A stretch of DNA of 23,943 bases. Source: an uncultured Solobacterium sp. (lineage in GTDB: Bacteria; Bacillota_I; Bacilli_A; Erysipelotrichales; Erysipelotrichaceae). The stretch spans positions 1 through 23,943 of the forward strand of contig CALHUY010000009.1 in NCBI GenBank assembly GCA_938039295.1, written 5' to 3'. The translations under genes were made by a program, and so were the position numbers. How positions within the stretch are numbered: the first letter of the stretch is position 1; every line of letters begins with the position of its first letter. Below are positions 7,555-15,217 of the stretch, piece by piece. The notes under the pieces are model-generated. The model saw only the letters and a list, made by a program, of their open reading frames with translations. It searched no databases and was not told the DNA's origin.

Positions 7555-8067
7555 TTATTCCTCTACCACAATAATATTTTTTAAATTACTATAGTAAATT
7601 ATGTATGCAGTGAGGACAATTGCAACAAATGCACCTATTATACCTGGTACCATAAAGCTACTCGAAGGATCAAAACCCTTAAAAATAATATATCCACCAC
7701 GAATTAATCCATGGAACACCATCGCCGCAATGATACCAGAAATGAAGACATGTAAGAATATTCTTCTCAATAACCTTTTCTTTGCTGAGTTAACCTCATT
7801 AGCAGTAACCTCCATCTTATTTAAACCTAGTTTCATGATAAGAGCTTCTTGTTTAATCTGAGAATAAATAAAACTGATCAATAGAATCGGTGTTAGACAA
7901 TCTTGATTAAAGCAAATAGATAAAATCCAACCACCAACCATACTAAAACTAAATAACATGTACATATTGTTTCCAAAGTTAGACAATTCTTGTTTTACAT
8001 ACTCATCTAATTCTGTTGTGATGCCATAAAAATATTTAATAAATTCTAATTGTAAATTCTTTTTCAT
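7555..8067 (-). CDS. DUF3278-like four-helix membrane protein, partner of the XRE regulator
   Basis: The 170-residue reading starts at the ATG at 8067, which overlaps the regulator's TGA as ATGA and follows GGAG with 7 bases spacing. The in-frame ATG at 8094 has no such support. The N-terminus FIKYFYGITTELDEYVKQEL, then GNNMYML, resembles the DUF3278 family found next to small XRE regulators in Firmicutes. Hydrophobic segments lie at about 35-52, 57-70, 103-122 and 138-158; a charged, Lys-rich stretch joins the two halves. The family has no established function. The arrangement suggests that the regulator controls, or is controlled by, this membrane protein. Confidence 0.75.
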   Translation of the reverse strand: MKKNLQLEFIKYFYGITTELDEYVKQELSNFGNNMYMLFSFSMVGGWILSICFNQDCLTPILLISFIYSQIKQEALIMKLGLNKMEVTANEVNSAKKRLLRRIFLHVFISGIIAAMVFHGLIRGGYIIFKGFDPSSSFMVPGIIGAFVAIVLTAYIIYYSNLKNIIVVEE

Positions 8068-8270
8068 TCTTGTTCTCCTGTTGTAGTATTCCAAAATAAG
8101 GAATTTAAATCTGTGTGTAACGCTTTTGCAAGTTTAATACATAGTTCTAAACTTGGATTATATTTATCATTTTCAATCATATTGATTGCTTGCCTTGATA
8201 CATCTATCTCTCTAGATAACTGTAATTGAGACATATTTAGTTTGACTCGAAATTCTTTTACACGATTCAT
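8064..8270 (-). CDS. Small XRE/Cro-type HTH transcriptional regulator
   Basis: This 68-residue protein is almost entirely one HTH_3 domain: VKEFRVKLNMSQLQLSREID, then VSRQAINMIENDKYNPSLEL (the recognition helix region) and LAKALHTDLNSLFW. The ATG at 8270 follows GAGGTGAGT. The frame is open up to 8318, but that extension would read through the operator and lacks a binding site. Size and motif match YozG/Xre-like regulators that accompany small membrane proteins. It overlaps the downstream membrane-protein gene by 4 bases. Two near-identical palindromes flank its own promoter, so autoregulation is likely but inferred. Confidence 0.9.
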   Translation of the reverse strand: MNRVKEFRVKLNMSQLQLSREIDVSRQAINMIENDKYNPSLELCIKLAKALHTDLNSLFWNTTTGEQE

Positions 8271-8287
8271 ACTCACCTCTATTAATG

Positions 8288-8301
8288 TCAAATATATTTG
8301 A
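8288..8301. promoter_or_regulatory. Operator O1 (perfect palindrome) just after the XRE start point
   Basis: TCAAATATATTTGA is perfectly symmetric. It lies between the predicted start point and the ribosome binding site. It shares 13 of 14 bases with the core of O2. Confidence 0.55.
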
Positions 8302-8308
8302 TATACAT

Positions 8309-8337
8309 AAAGTATCATATGTTTATATTCATGTCAA
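8309..8337 (-). promoter_or_regulatory. Predicted promoter of the XRE/membrane-protein operon
   Basis: Minus strand: perfect -35 TTGACA (8337-8332), 17-base spacer ending TGA, -10 TACTTT (8314-8309) with extended -10 TG. The start point is near 8302. Confidence 0.6.
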
Positions 8338-8358
8338 ATATAATTGACATGAATATAA
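8323..8358. promoter_or_regulatory. Operator O2 / long perfect inverted repeat over the XRE -35
   Basis: Perfect 15-bp arms TTATATTCATGTCAA (8323-8337) and TTGACATGAATATAA (8344-8358) are separated by ATATAA. The core TCAAATATAATTGA (8334-8347) matches O1 except for one base and covers the -35 TTGACA. The segments 8280-8296 and 8326-8342 also form a 17-base direct repeat with one mismatch, 46 bases apart. Confidence 0.55.
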
Positions 8359-8362
8359 AAAA

Positions 8363-8392
8363 AACTATAGCCAACTCACATTAGCTATAGTT
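8363..8392 (-). terminator. Rho-independent terminator of the RclA-like gene
   Basis: Minus-strand stem AACTATAGC/GCTATAGTT (9 bp, 12-base loop) followed directly by a run of T (8362-8355). It begins 23 bases after the stop codon at 8416. Confidence 0.92.
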
Positions 8393-8415
8393 AAAATACA
8401 TATTCAATAATGAAA

Positions 8416-9780
8416 CTACTTAATTAAACCAAACAAATCATTTAATGCTTCTGCCATTGTTGGATGTGTGAAGATCTGATTTGCAAGTGCTGTATATGGT
8501 TGCTTTGCAATCATTGCAGTTACAACGATATTGATTACTTCATGTGACTCTTCACCAAATAATACAGTACCTAAAATCTGATTAGTATCTGCGTCTACAA
8601 CCGCCTTATAAATACCTGTTTGATTGCCAAGAATCTTAGCCTTTGGAATTGCAGTCACTGGTAGTGTTGCTACTTTAATATTGTATCCAGCCTGACGAGC
8701 TTCCTTCTCGCTTAAACCAACTCTGGAATAAGTTGGATGTAAGAATGCAGAGAATGCAATTGGCTGTCTATCATTTCTAGTATAAACACCATTACCATCT
8801 AAATAACTCTTTACAATACGATAGTCATCTAAAGAGATATAAGTAAACTGTAATCCGCCATTTACATCACCCATCGCAAAGATATGTGGTTTATTTGTTT
8901 GTAGGTGTTCATTTACATTCACAAATCCACGTTCTGAAACTTCAATACCTGCATTTTCTAAATTCAGTTCTTTTGTATTTGGAGTTCTACCTGTCGCAAC
9001 AAGTAATACATCTGAAGTAATCTTACCAGCGTCTCCATTTACTTCATAAGATAGAGTGACTGTATTTTCATCTTGTTCAACATGCTTTGTATCTGCGCCG
9101 AAGATAAATTCAACACCTAGTGACTTATAGGATTCAAGTACAGCAGTTGCTACATCATCATCTTCTCTAGCAAGTAGTTTTTCTGCTTTATCGATAACTG
9201 TAACCTTTGTTCCAAACTTCGCATATGTAGCCGCAAATTCAAGACCAATAAAACCACTACCTAAAATTGTTAATGTCTTAGGGAAATCCTCTAGATTCAT
9301 AAGTGTTTCACTCGTATGAATTCTCTTACCCACTTCTAAGCCTTCTACAGAAGGAATAAATGGCTTAGCACCTGTATTGATAAAGATACGATCTGCAGAT
9401 ACTTCCTCTACTCCATTTGCCGTCTGGATATTTACTGTATGTTCGTCCTTGAATGAAGCGAGTCCATCAATGACTTCAACATTACTATTCATCGCTACTT
9501 TGTCATAGTTTGCCTTATTGAGTTTTGCAATTAATGCTTTCTTATTAACAACTGCATTCTTATAGTATTCTTCATTATTTACTTGGCTGTAGCCTCTACG
9601 ATCAGCTGCAGTTGCTAAAAACTTAGAAGGAATACATCCTACATTGATACATGTACCTCCATACATATTAGCTGACTTCTCTACTAATATTGTTTTTTCA
9701 CCTTTATTACCTAAGTAATTTGCTAGTGTTTTACCAGCCTTACCAAAACCAATAATAATATTTTGTACTTTCTTATTCAT
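8416..9780 (-). CDS. rclA: RclA/YkgC-like flavoprotein pyridine nucleotide-disulfide oxidoreductase
   Basis: This 454-residue class I disulfide reductase uses FAD and NAD(P)H. The FAD Rossmann motif is IIGFGKAGKTLA (G11, G13, G16). The redox-active pair C44/C49 is in GGTCINVGCIPSK. The NAD(P)H Rossmann segment is LGSGFIGLEFA, the FAD motif is IFAMGDVNGG, and the C-terminal dimer motif has H439 and E444 (IFTHPTMAEALNDLF). The start, GGLQFTYISLDDYRIV and the C-terminus match E. coli RclA more closely than lipoamide dehydrogenase or glutathione reductase. RclA is a copper(II) reductase protecting against hypochlorous acid and related stress. No lipoyl-enzyme genes are nearby. GAGAGGA precedes the ATG. 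It is single-gene, between two terminators. Confidence 0.9.
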   Translation of the reverse strand: MNKKVQNIIIGFGKAGKTLANYLGNKGEKTILVEKSANMYGGTCINVGCIPSKFLATAADRRGYSQVNNEEYYKNAVVNKKALIAKLNKANYDKVAMNSNVEVIDGLASFKDEHTVNIQTANGVEEVSADRIFINTGAKPFIPSVEGLEVGKRIHTSETLMNLEDFPKTLTILGSGFIGLEFAATYAKFGTKVTVIDKAEKLLAREDDDVATAVLESYKSLGVEFIFGADTKHVEQDENTVTLSYEVNGDAGKITSDVLLVATGRTPNTKELNLENAGIEVSERGFVNVNEHLQTNKPHIFAMGDVNGGLQFTYISLDDYRIVKSYLDGNGVYTRNDRQPIAFSAFLHPTYSRVGLSEKEARQAGYNIKVATLPVTAIPKAKILGNQTGIYKAVVDADTNQILGTVLFGEESHEVINIVVTAMIAKQPYTALANQIFTHPTMAEALNDLFGLIK

Positions 9781-9803
9781 AATTAGATTCCTCTCTACTA
9801 CCG

Positions 9804-9809
9804 ATTATA
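9804..9809 (-). promoter_or_regulatory. Possible -10 of the RclA-like gene
   Basis: TATAAT on the minus strand, about 23 bases before the ATG, with no good -35 at 17 bases. A poor -35 would fit a promoter needing an activator, but this is a single hexamer. Confidence 0.3.
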
Positions 9810-9854
9810 GACCTCCTACTTTAAATTCTTTATTAAAATGCTCAAAACTTAAAA

Positions 9855-9885
9855 ACCTTTATTCTATCTTTACTTGAATAAAGGT
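9855..9885 (-). terminator. Rho-independent terminator of the HAD-rlmCD-methyltransferase-hydrolase operon
   Basis: Minus-strand stem ACCTTTATTC/GAATAAAGGT (10 bp, 11-base loop) followed by TTTTAAGTTTT. It lies 36 bases after the hydrolase stop codon. Confidence 0.88.
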
Positions 9886-9921
9886 ATATATATTTGAATT
9901 CTGATAGTATCCGGAAGCAAA

Positions 9922-10566
9922 TTAATGATTCATTCTTTGCAGCCAATCAAAGATAGTTTCGGCTATTTCTCTTGGCTTTTCAACATATATTTCATGACTT
10001 GTATCTTTCATGAATTGAATATCAATATGATTCATATTGTCATGGTTGACATTAATTTTATTCTTCTTGTATTCATATACGAAGTCAGGGTGATCTGATA
10101 ACAGTAATAATGTTTCAGTATCCAAATCAACATGAAAGATATCCATATATTGTTTCCGAAGTAAACTTATTAGTTTAGATATTGTTTCACTATTCATATC
10201 TAACTGATTTTCTTCAATATAGGATTTCATCATGGCAATATCATCTTCCATAGTTATATTCATTAAATCATAATCAATGATTCCACCATCTAAGATAATT
10301 AGTCTTCTTGCTTGTAAGTAAGAATGATAACGAATCGCTATATCAGCACCCATCGAAAAAGCAATCAGATTAGTTCCAACCGGGATTTCTTTTGTTAACC
10401 ACTCTATCAAATCTTGTTCGCTCTGAATCTTTACATCTCGATTTGTGTATTGTCCAGGAATATCAATATATTGTACTTCATAACCAAATTGATTCATTTC
10501 CTTTTCAAAGTATTGAATTGATTCTTTGGTACTACCTAAACCTGAAATAAAATAAAACTTTTTCAT
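9922..10566 (-). CDS. Small alpha/beta hydrolase
   Basis: This 214-residue cytoplasmic protein with no signal peptide opens with FYFISGLGS, the first strand and oxyanion loop of the alpha/beta-hydrolase fold. The nucleophile elbow is IAFSMGAD (S71; Ala replaces the usual first Gly). The candidate catalytic histidine is H191 in KDTSHEIYVEKP, close to the C-terminus. The predicted acid residue is not certain. It is the last gene of a four-gene minus-strand cluster, 62 bases after the methyltransferase. That gap includes a small inverted repeat (TCTTC/GAAGA) but no clear promoter. The ribosome binding site AGAAGAG is modest. The substrate is unknown; it could be an esterase, thioesterase or lysophospholipase-like enzyme. 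Confidence 0.78.
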   Translation of the reverse strand: MKKFYFISGLGSTKESIQYFEKEMNQFGYEVQYIDIPGQYTNRDVKIQSEQDLIEWLTKEIPVGTNLIAFSMGADIAIRYHSYLQARRLIILDGGIIDYDLMNITMEDDIAMMKSYIEENQLDMNSETISKLISLLRKQYMDIFHVDLDTETLLLLSDHPDFVYEYKKNKINVNHDNMNHIDIQFMKDTSHEIYVEKPREIAETIFDWLQRMNH

Positions 10567-10628
10567 ATTTCTCTTCTAACGTTTTCTAATACGCTCTTCT
10601 AGCGAAGAACGATACCTCATTCATCTTC

Positions 10629-11402
10629 TTACTTTCTAGATACAAACATTCCATACTCTTTTGGAATTTCTATAATTCCTTGTTTTTCGTAGTCAGAAAT
10701 TAGTCCATATAAGTCTTCTTCCGAATAATTTTGCCAATCATTCATTTCCTTAAATGATTGGATATATTCGACTAAATCCGAACGATTGCTAATGAGTAAC
10801 TTATCTACATACTCCAATTTCTCTACTCTAGAAAAATAATTTTCAAGTATATCTTTGCCATTTTGCAAAGTAAATGTATGTTGTCGTTCTCTTTGAATAC
10901 TTAGCATTTGATTGATGAATGCTTCCACACCATTTTCGCCATACGTAGCACAGTAGAATATTCCATTCTTTTTTAGTACTCTTCTAACTTCTTTTAAAGC
11001 CTTATCCAGATTTGGAATATGATATAACATCATATTTGCTATGACGATATCGAATCTTTCATCTTCATACGGTAACTCTTCCGCATTTACAACCGCATAA
11101 TGGATATTTGAATGTTCACCAATATTAGTTTTAGCTTCTTGAATCATACCTTCAAATAAATCTGTAAAATAAACCTCTTTACAATCACGAAGCAAATTTG
11201 TATATTCTTTCCAAGTAATACCTGTACCACAGCCAAGTTCTAAAATTGAAGATCCCTTCTTAATGTCATAATGCTTTACAATCCAATGATTAAAACCTTC
11301 TTTATTTACAGAATAAAGTTGATGTAATCGAATACGGATATTTAGTTTATCTGGATTTTTGTATTGTGTATCAACTGTATCAGTGCTAACTAATTTATTC
11401 AT
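10629..11402 (-). CDS. Class I SAM-dependent methyltransferase (Methyltransf_11 type)
   Basis: A 257-residue protein with a standard SAM-binding Rossmann core. Motif I is SILELGCGTG (residues 52-61), followed by VYFTDLFEGMI with its acidic ribose-binding position, VVNAEELPYEDERFDIVIANMML (motif II/III region), and HIPNLDKALKEVRRVLKKNG, typical of UbiE/Methyltransf_11 enzymes. These usually methylate small molecules or lipids, unlike the rRNA enzyme next to it. Its ATG overlaps the stop of the rRNA methyltransferase as ATGA, so it is translationally coupled. The C-terminal half (about 150-257) has no recognised catalytic motif and probably shapes substrate choice. The substrate cannot be assigned. 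Confidence 0.82.
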   Translation of the reverse strand: MNKLVSTDTVDTQYKNPDKLNIRIRLHQLYSVNKEGFNHWIVKHYDIKKGSSILELGCGTGITWKEYTNLLRDCKEVYFTDLFEGMIQEAKTNIGEHSNIHYAVVNAEELPYEDERFDIVIANMMLYHIPNLDKALKEVRRVLKKNGIFYCATYGENGVEAFINQMLSIQRERQHTFTLQNGKDILENYFSRVEKLEYVDKLLISNRSDLVEYIQSFKEMNDWQNYSEEDLYGLISDYEKQGIIEIPKEYGMFVSRK

Positions 11403-12556
11403 TTTCTTCTATATACTTTTGCTTTCTCTTCTTTTGTTAGTAAAACGATGTTCTCTACATGTGGTGTAAAGCCAAACAAATCCACAGGCACTATCTTCTT
11501 AATCTGATAACCAGCTTTCTTGAGTGGTTCGATATCTGTAACTTGTGTGTATGGATTACAAGAAATATATACAACTCTATCTGGAGAAAGCTGTGCTAGT
11601 TTATGCATGAATGGTAGTGTCATTCCAGATCTTGGTGGATCTAGAATTACGACATCTGGTTTTGTATCCATACGTTGAATAAACTCTGCCGCATCAGCCG
11701 CATAGAATTCTGTATTTAGCAATTTGTTGTGCTTCGCATTGTTTTTAGCATCTCGTATAGCTTGTGGATTAATTTCAACACCAATTACGTGCTTTGCAGA
11801 TTGTGCCGCAAGTAAAGAGATTGTTCCAATACCACAACATGCATCTAGTACAACGTCTGTATCTTTAATCTTGGCTAGTGATAGTGCTGTACGATATAGT
11901 ACTTCCGTTTGCTCTGGATTGACTTGATAGAAGGACTTTGATGAAATACGGAATTCCAACCCACCAATACGATCAGTGATATATCCTGGGCCATATAATA
12001 CTCTTTCATCTTTTCCAAGAATCATGGATGTACGTGCACGATTAAAATTCAGAATAATCGTTTTAATCTGTGGAAACTTCTTAACAAGTGCGTTTACGAA
12101 GTTCTTTGAACTTGGTAATCCCTTTGAGCCAATCACAACATCAAGTAAAACATCATTGGTTGCTTTTGAGATACGAATATACGCATGACGTAATGTACCC
12201 CTACCACTATCTTCATCGTAAGTTTCAATACGCATAGATTCTGCTAACTTACAGATAGTTGTTAGAATCTCATTTGCGAGTGTATGTTGAATCAAACACA
12301 TCTCACTTGGTACTTTACGATGACTATTTTCTTCATACATGCCTGCATAGATTTTATTTGTCTTTCGATCTCTTGCAAAACTTGCATATATTTTGTGACG
12401 ATAGTGATACGGATCTTTCATGCCAAGAACTGGTTCTACTGCTTTGGTACGGAAAATCTTACGCATCTCTTCGCGTTTCATTTTTAATTGTTCTTCATAT
12501 GGGACATCGATGTATGCACATCCACCACACTTTTTACTCACTGGGCAATACTTCAT
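11399..12556 (-). CDS. rlmD: 23S rRNA (uracil-5-)-methyltransferase, RlmD/RlmCD (RumA) family
   Basis: This 385-residue enzyme uses SAM to form m5U in 23S rRNA. Cysteines C4, C10, C13 and C87 (CPVSKKCGGCAY and SEMCLIQ) match the [4Fe-4S] ligands of RumA. The SAM-binding core is VVLDACCGIGTISLL (about 236-250). Then come LDPPRSGM, the catalytic nucleophile C333 in ISCNP, and the general base E368 in HVENIVLL. There is no N-terminal TRAM domain, so it is shorter than E. coli RlmD, as in many Firmicute homologues. In Gram-positives one such enzyme (RlmCD) can modify both U747 and U1939; a TrmFO-independent tRNA role is less likely. It overlaps both neighbours by 4 bases (ATGA on each side). Confidence 0.9.
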   Translation of the reverse strand: MKYCPVSKKCGGCAYIDVPYEEQLKMKREEMRKIFRTKAVEPVLGMKDPYHYRHKIYASFARDRKTNKIYAGMYEENSHRKVPSEMCLIQHTLANEILTTICKLAESMRIETYDEDSGRGTLRHAYIRISKATNDVLLDVVIGSKGLPSSKNFVNALVKKFPQIKTIILNFNRARTSMILGKDERVLYGPGYITDRIGGLEFRISSKSFYQVNPEQTEVLYRTALSLAKIKDTDVVLDACCGIGTISLLAAQSAKHVIGVEINPQAIRDAKNNAKHNKLLNTEFYAADAAEFIQRMDTKPDVVILDPPRSGMTLPFMHKLAQLSPDRVVYISCNPYTQVTDIEPLKKAGYQIKKIVPVDLFGFTPHVENIVLLTKEEKAKVYRRK

Positions 12557-13185
12557 AATGTCACCTCTTTTAATGTATATACAACGTTATCAGTTACTTT
12601 ACGTAAAACTTCATAGGATTGATGACCATTTGCGATTAGTACACAATCATGAATACCAAGTGCTTCTGCAACTTCTTTATCATGAACAGTATCACCAATA
12701 TACTTACATTCAGATGGTTCTACATCACTCTTTTCCATCCAAATCTTTGCCATCTCAACTTTTGAAGCCGCAAGCATATTATCAATCCCTAGAATTTCAT
12801 CAAAGTATTGATCAATTCCTAATAGCTTGCACTGCTCCACAAGTTTATCGTGACGAGATGCGGATAGAATGACATTACGATATCCAAGTTTAATTGCCTT
12901 TTCTACTGTAGAAATAAAATCATCCATCAAAGAGCACTCATCAAAGCGACGATCATATTCTTGATTGAATTCAAGAGATACTTCCTCATAACTTTCCGTA
13001 TCAAAGGTATAACCAATATGGTAATAATAATTGATTACAGGAAACGAGAATGTATTAAGGTAGTCCTGTTTTGTGACAGGATACTTCTCCATCCCCCTCT
13101 TTTTTAACATTTCATTTTCAATCGATAGGCACAATTGTAAATCATCTAAAATTGTACCGTTAAAGTCCCAAATTAAAGTTTTCAT
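12553..13185 (-). CDS. HAD-superfamily hydrolase with DFNGT active-site variant
   Basis: A 210-residue HAD phosphatase-like protein with a helical cap at about 17-90. Motif I is IWDFNGTILDD: D7 is the nucleophile, but the usual second Asp (general acid/base) is N9. Motif II is S108 (VILSAS), motif III K142 (AASK), motif IV GDTVHD (D165, D169). The variant is found across a Firmicute subgroup, so it is probably functional rather than decayed; the substrate is unknown, possibly a sugar phosphate or nucleotide. It is first in a four-gene cluster and overlaps rlmCD by ATGA. No Shine-Dalgarno sequence precedes the ATG, and TATAAT ends exactly 6 bases before it, predicting a leaderless message. Confidence 0.85.
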   Translation of the reverse strand: MKTLIWDFNGTILDDLQLCLSIENEMLKKRGMEKYPVTKQDYLNTFSFPVINYYYHIGYTFDTESYEEVSLEFNQEYDRRFDECSLMDDFISTVEKAIKLGYRNVILSASRHDKLVEQCKLLGIDQYFDEILGIDNMLAASKVEMAKIWMEKSDVEPSECKYIGDTVHDKEVAEALGIHDCVLIANGHQSYEVLRKVTDNVVYTLKEVTL

Positions 13186-13191
13186 GGATTG

Positions 13192-13219
13192 ATTATATCA
13201 TTCCAATGAAAAAAGTCAG
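13192..13219 (-). promoter_or_regulatory. Predicted leaderless promoter of the HAD-rlmCD operon
   Basis: Minus strand: TGA plus TATAAT (13197-13192), then CAATCC and the ATG at 13185. The start point would coincide with the A of ATG. The best -35, CTGACT (13219-13214, 16-base spacer), lies inside the upstream terminator stem. Confidence 0.55.
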
Positions 13220-13239
13220 ACCATTTAGTCTGACTTTTT
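13210..13239 (-). terminator. Rho-independent terminator of the C69 dipeptidase gene
   Basis: A 12-bp stem AAAAAGTCAGAC/GTCTGACTTTTT with a 6-base loop, 4 bases after the stop codon at 13244. On the minus strand it is followed by T. Confidence 0.93.
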
Positions 13240-13243
13240 AAGA

Positions 13244-15181
13244 TTAGCGTAATTTCTTTCTGATAACTTGTGCCGCAAGCGCTACTACGATAACTGCTCC
13301 AACTAGTAATACAATGGACTGTGGTGTCGTCTTAGGCTTTGTTGTTTCTGGTGTTGAAGTTGCTTCTGTACTTTCAGATACTGTATATGCAATGTGTGTT
13401 GCCTTTGTTGTAAATACATACTTATCATCCTTTACTTCAGCAGTAATTTCATTTGTGCCATCTGTAAATGTAGGCTTACCATTGAATGCTGTTGTAGGAA
13501 TGGAATATGTTAAGTCTTGTTTTACTTCCTCAACTGGATTTCCATAGTGATCTACAATATTAAGTTCACCAGACATCATATCTTCAGCAGGTGCCACGCT
13601 TAACTTCATACCAATTTCTGCACTATCTTTAGGTACTAAAACTTCTGATCCTGTAAAGACTGCTCGTGCACGCTTACCAAAGAACTTGATTGTATAGTCG
13701 TTTTCTTTGATATATTTTTGGAACTTCTCAAGGATTTCCGCATGGATTTCCTTCATTGTCTCATATGCCTTTGTCGCATCCTCATGGTTTCTTGTAGTAG
13801 CTTCATCAGCCGATAACATTGTCGTTACAGCATTCTTTAGTTCTTCACTTTCGAGTGCTTCAATCTTCTTAGTAGCGATTGGTTGGAATTCATCACGATT
13901 GTATTCAATCATGAATAATGTATCCATTGCTAACCAATATACGGAATCTTCATTAAATTCATTATTTTCATTTTGTGCTTGTGCAATACCAGAATTCTGG
14001 TTTGGATAATATGGCACAAATGGTGAAGTTAATGGGGAGCCTAATGCTAACCACATTGTTCCTGGGTTTTCTTCTGTTGCTGTTGAAGGCACATGATAAA
14101 TATGTGCTTCCATCGTATTACGGTTACCAATTGGATATAGGTTTCCACGACCTAAATCATCTGCTACTTGGTTAATCGTTTCCAAACGATTACGTGTAAA
14201 TGCCATTGCATCTGCTAATGTAATCTTCTTTGTTGTTGTCTGTAAGAATGGATATACATCACCTTCAAACTTCGCATCCGGATTAAATTGTTTAATACCA
14301 GAACATACACGTGATTCAGTACTTTCAGATAGTTCTGGTAATGCATAAGAAGAATATAAATCAATCGTACGTGTTAACTCATCTCCCTTGAAAGTCTTAG
14401 CATCCGTTGCGACTTTGAAGATATCCTTGGAATAGATATAATTTCCATCTTCTGAAATGTTATAGTTTTCCTTTTCTTCCCCTACGGTTAATCTACATTC
14501 ATTTAACCAGAATGAGTTAGGGAATACGGAATATTTATCACGTGGATAACGCATTGCCACAAATTGGTGACCAGTATAGATTTCCATATACCAAAGTTCA
14601 TTATGGTCTGCTACCACAAGACCATTACCTTCGGCAGCACCCTTTGTTGCGACTTCTTGTGCAATAAATTCAACTGCCTGTCTTGCATTGTCACAACTAC
14701 CTAATACTGCAGTTGTAATAATCGCTTCTGTAATGCCAATTGGCTTTGTTTTATCTGTGCCATCCAGGTAAGGATCTACACCTAATACATCATCATTTGC
14801 ACTTGCGGAAACTGTCATATCCGCAATTAAGCCCTTTTCATTAAATCCTGTTTCATCAAAATTACCATATTCTGGTGTTGTATCACTAACGGATGTATAG
14901 CGATAAGAATCATGTGTAAATGTAAAGGAGTAGCCATTGTCTGGATCTACAGAAACGTCTTTGATAGTTTCACCAGCCTTATGTTCTCCTGCTTGATGGA
15001 CTTTATATACCTTATTATGATTCACTTCTAAGTCTTCAGTACGTCCAAAAATTGTACTACCATCTTCTGTTAAATCACCACCGATAATAACACCGGTACA
15101 TGCATACGCTGAAATGATACTGGATGAGGCTACTAAAATAGCTATTGATGCGCTAAATAGCCTTGAAATACATTTTTTCAT
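13244..15181 (-). CDS. Secreted, membrane-anchored C69-family dipeptidase (N-terminal nucleophile hydrolase)
   Basis: The 645-residue reading starts at the ATG at 15181, preceded by GGAGG with 9 bases spacing. The open frame to 15349 adds no signal-like sequence and runs through leader DNA. Residues 1-27 are a signal peptide ending AYA. Cleavage exposes C28 in CTGVIIGG, the N-terminal nucleophile of peptidase family C69. Further family features are FGRTEDLEVNH, FDETGFNEKGLIADMTVSA, EGNGLVVADHNELWYMEI and RFxx-like GNRNTMEAHIYHVP near the substrate pocket. C69 enzymes such as lactobacillal PepD cleave dipeptides. A C-terminal Thr/Pro-rich linker precedes a membrane segment and the tail RKKLR, so the enzyme stays on the outer face, probably to feed on peptides. 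There is no LPXTG. Confidence 0.9.
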   Translation of the reverse strand: MKKCISRLFSASIAILVASSSIISAYACTGVIIGGDLTEDGSTIFGRTEDLEVNHNKVYKVHQAGEHKAGETIKDVSVDPDNGYSFTFTHDSYRYTSVSDTTPEYGNFDETGFNEKGLIADMTVSASANDDVLGVDPYLDGTDKTKPIGITEAIITTAVLGSCDNARQAVEFIAQEVATKGAAEGNGLVVADHNELWYMEIYTGHQFVAMRYPRDKYSVFPNSFWLNECRLTVGEEKENYNISEDGNYIYSKDIFKVATDAKTFKGDELTRTIDLYSSYALPELSESTESRVCSGIKQFNPDAKFEGDVYPFLQTTTKKITLADAMAFTRNRLETINQVADDLGRGNLYPIGNRNTMEAHIYHVPSTATEENPGTMWLALGSPLTSPFVPYYPNQNSGIAQAQNENNEFNEDSVYWLAMDTLFMIEYNRDEFQPIATKKIEALESEELKNAVTTMLSADEATTRNHEDATKAYETMKEIHAEILEKFQKYIKENDYTIKFFGKRARAVFTGSEVLVPKDSAEIGMKLSVAPAEDMMSGELNIVDHYGNPVEEVKQDLTYSIPTTAFNGKPTFTDGTNEITAEVKDDKYVFTTKATHIAYTVSESTEATSTPETTKPKTTPQSIVLLVGAVIVVALAAQVIRKKLR

Positions 15182-15217
15182 TTTATTATTCCTCCAATGA
15201 TTGTATGAACAAAGTGT

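Noticed and set aside
12259..12872. Overlapping plus-strand frames opposite rlmCD and the HAD gene
   Set aside because: No motif, and the minus strand carries clear enzymes with intact catalytic residues and ATGA coupling.
15098..15109. C28 of the dipeptidase as a lipoprotein cysteine
   Set aside because: AYAC does not fit a lipobox well, and CTGVIIGG is the catalytic N-terminal cysteine of family C69.
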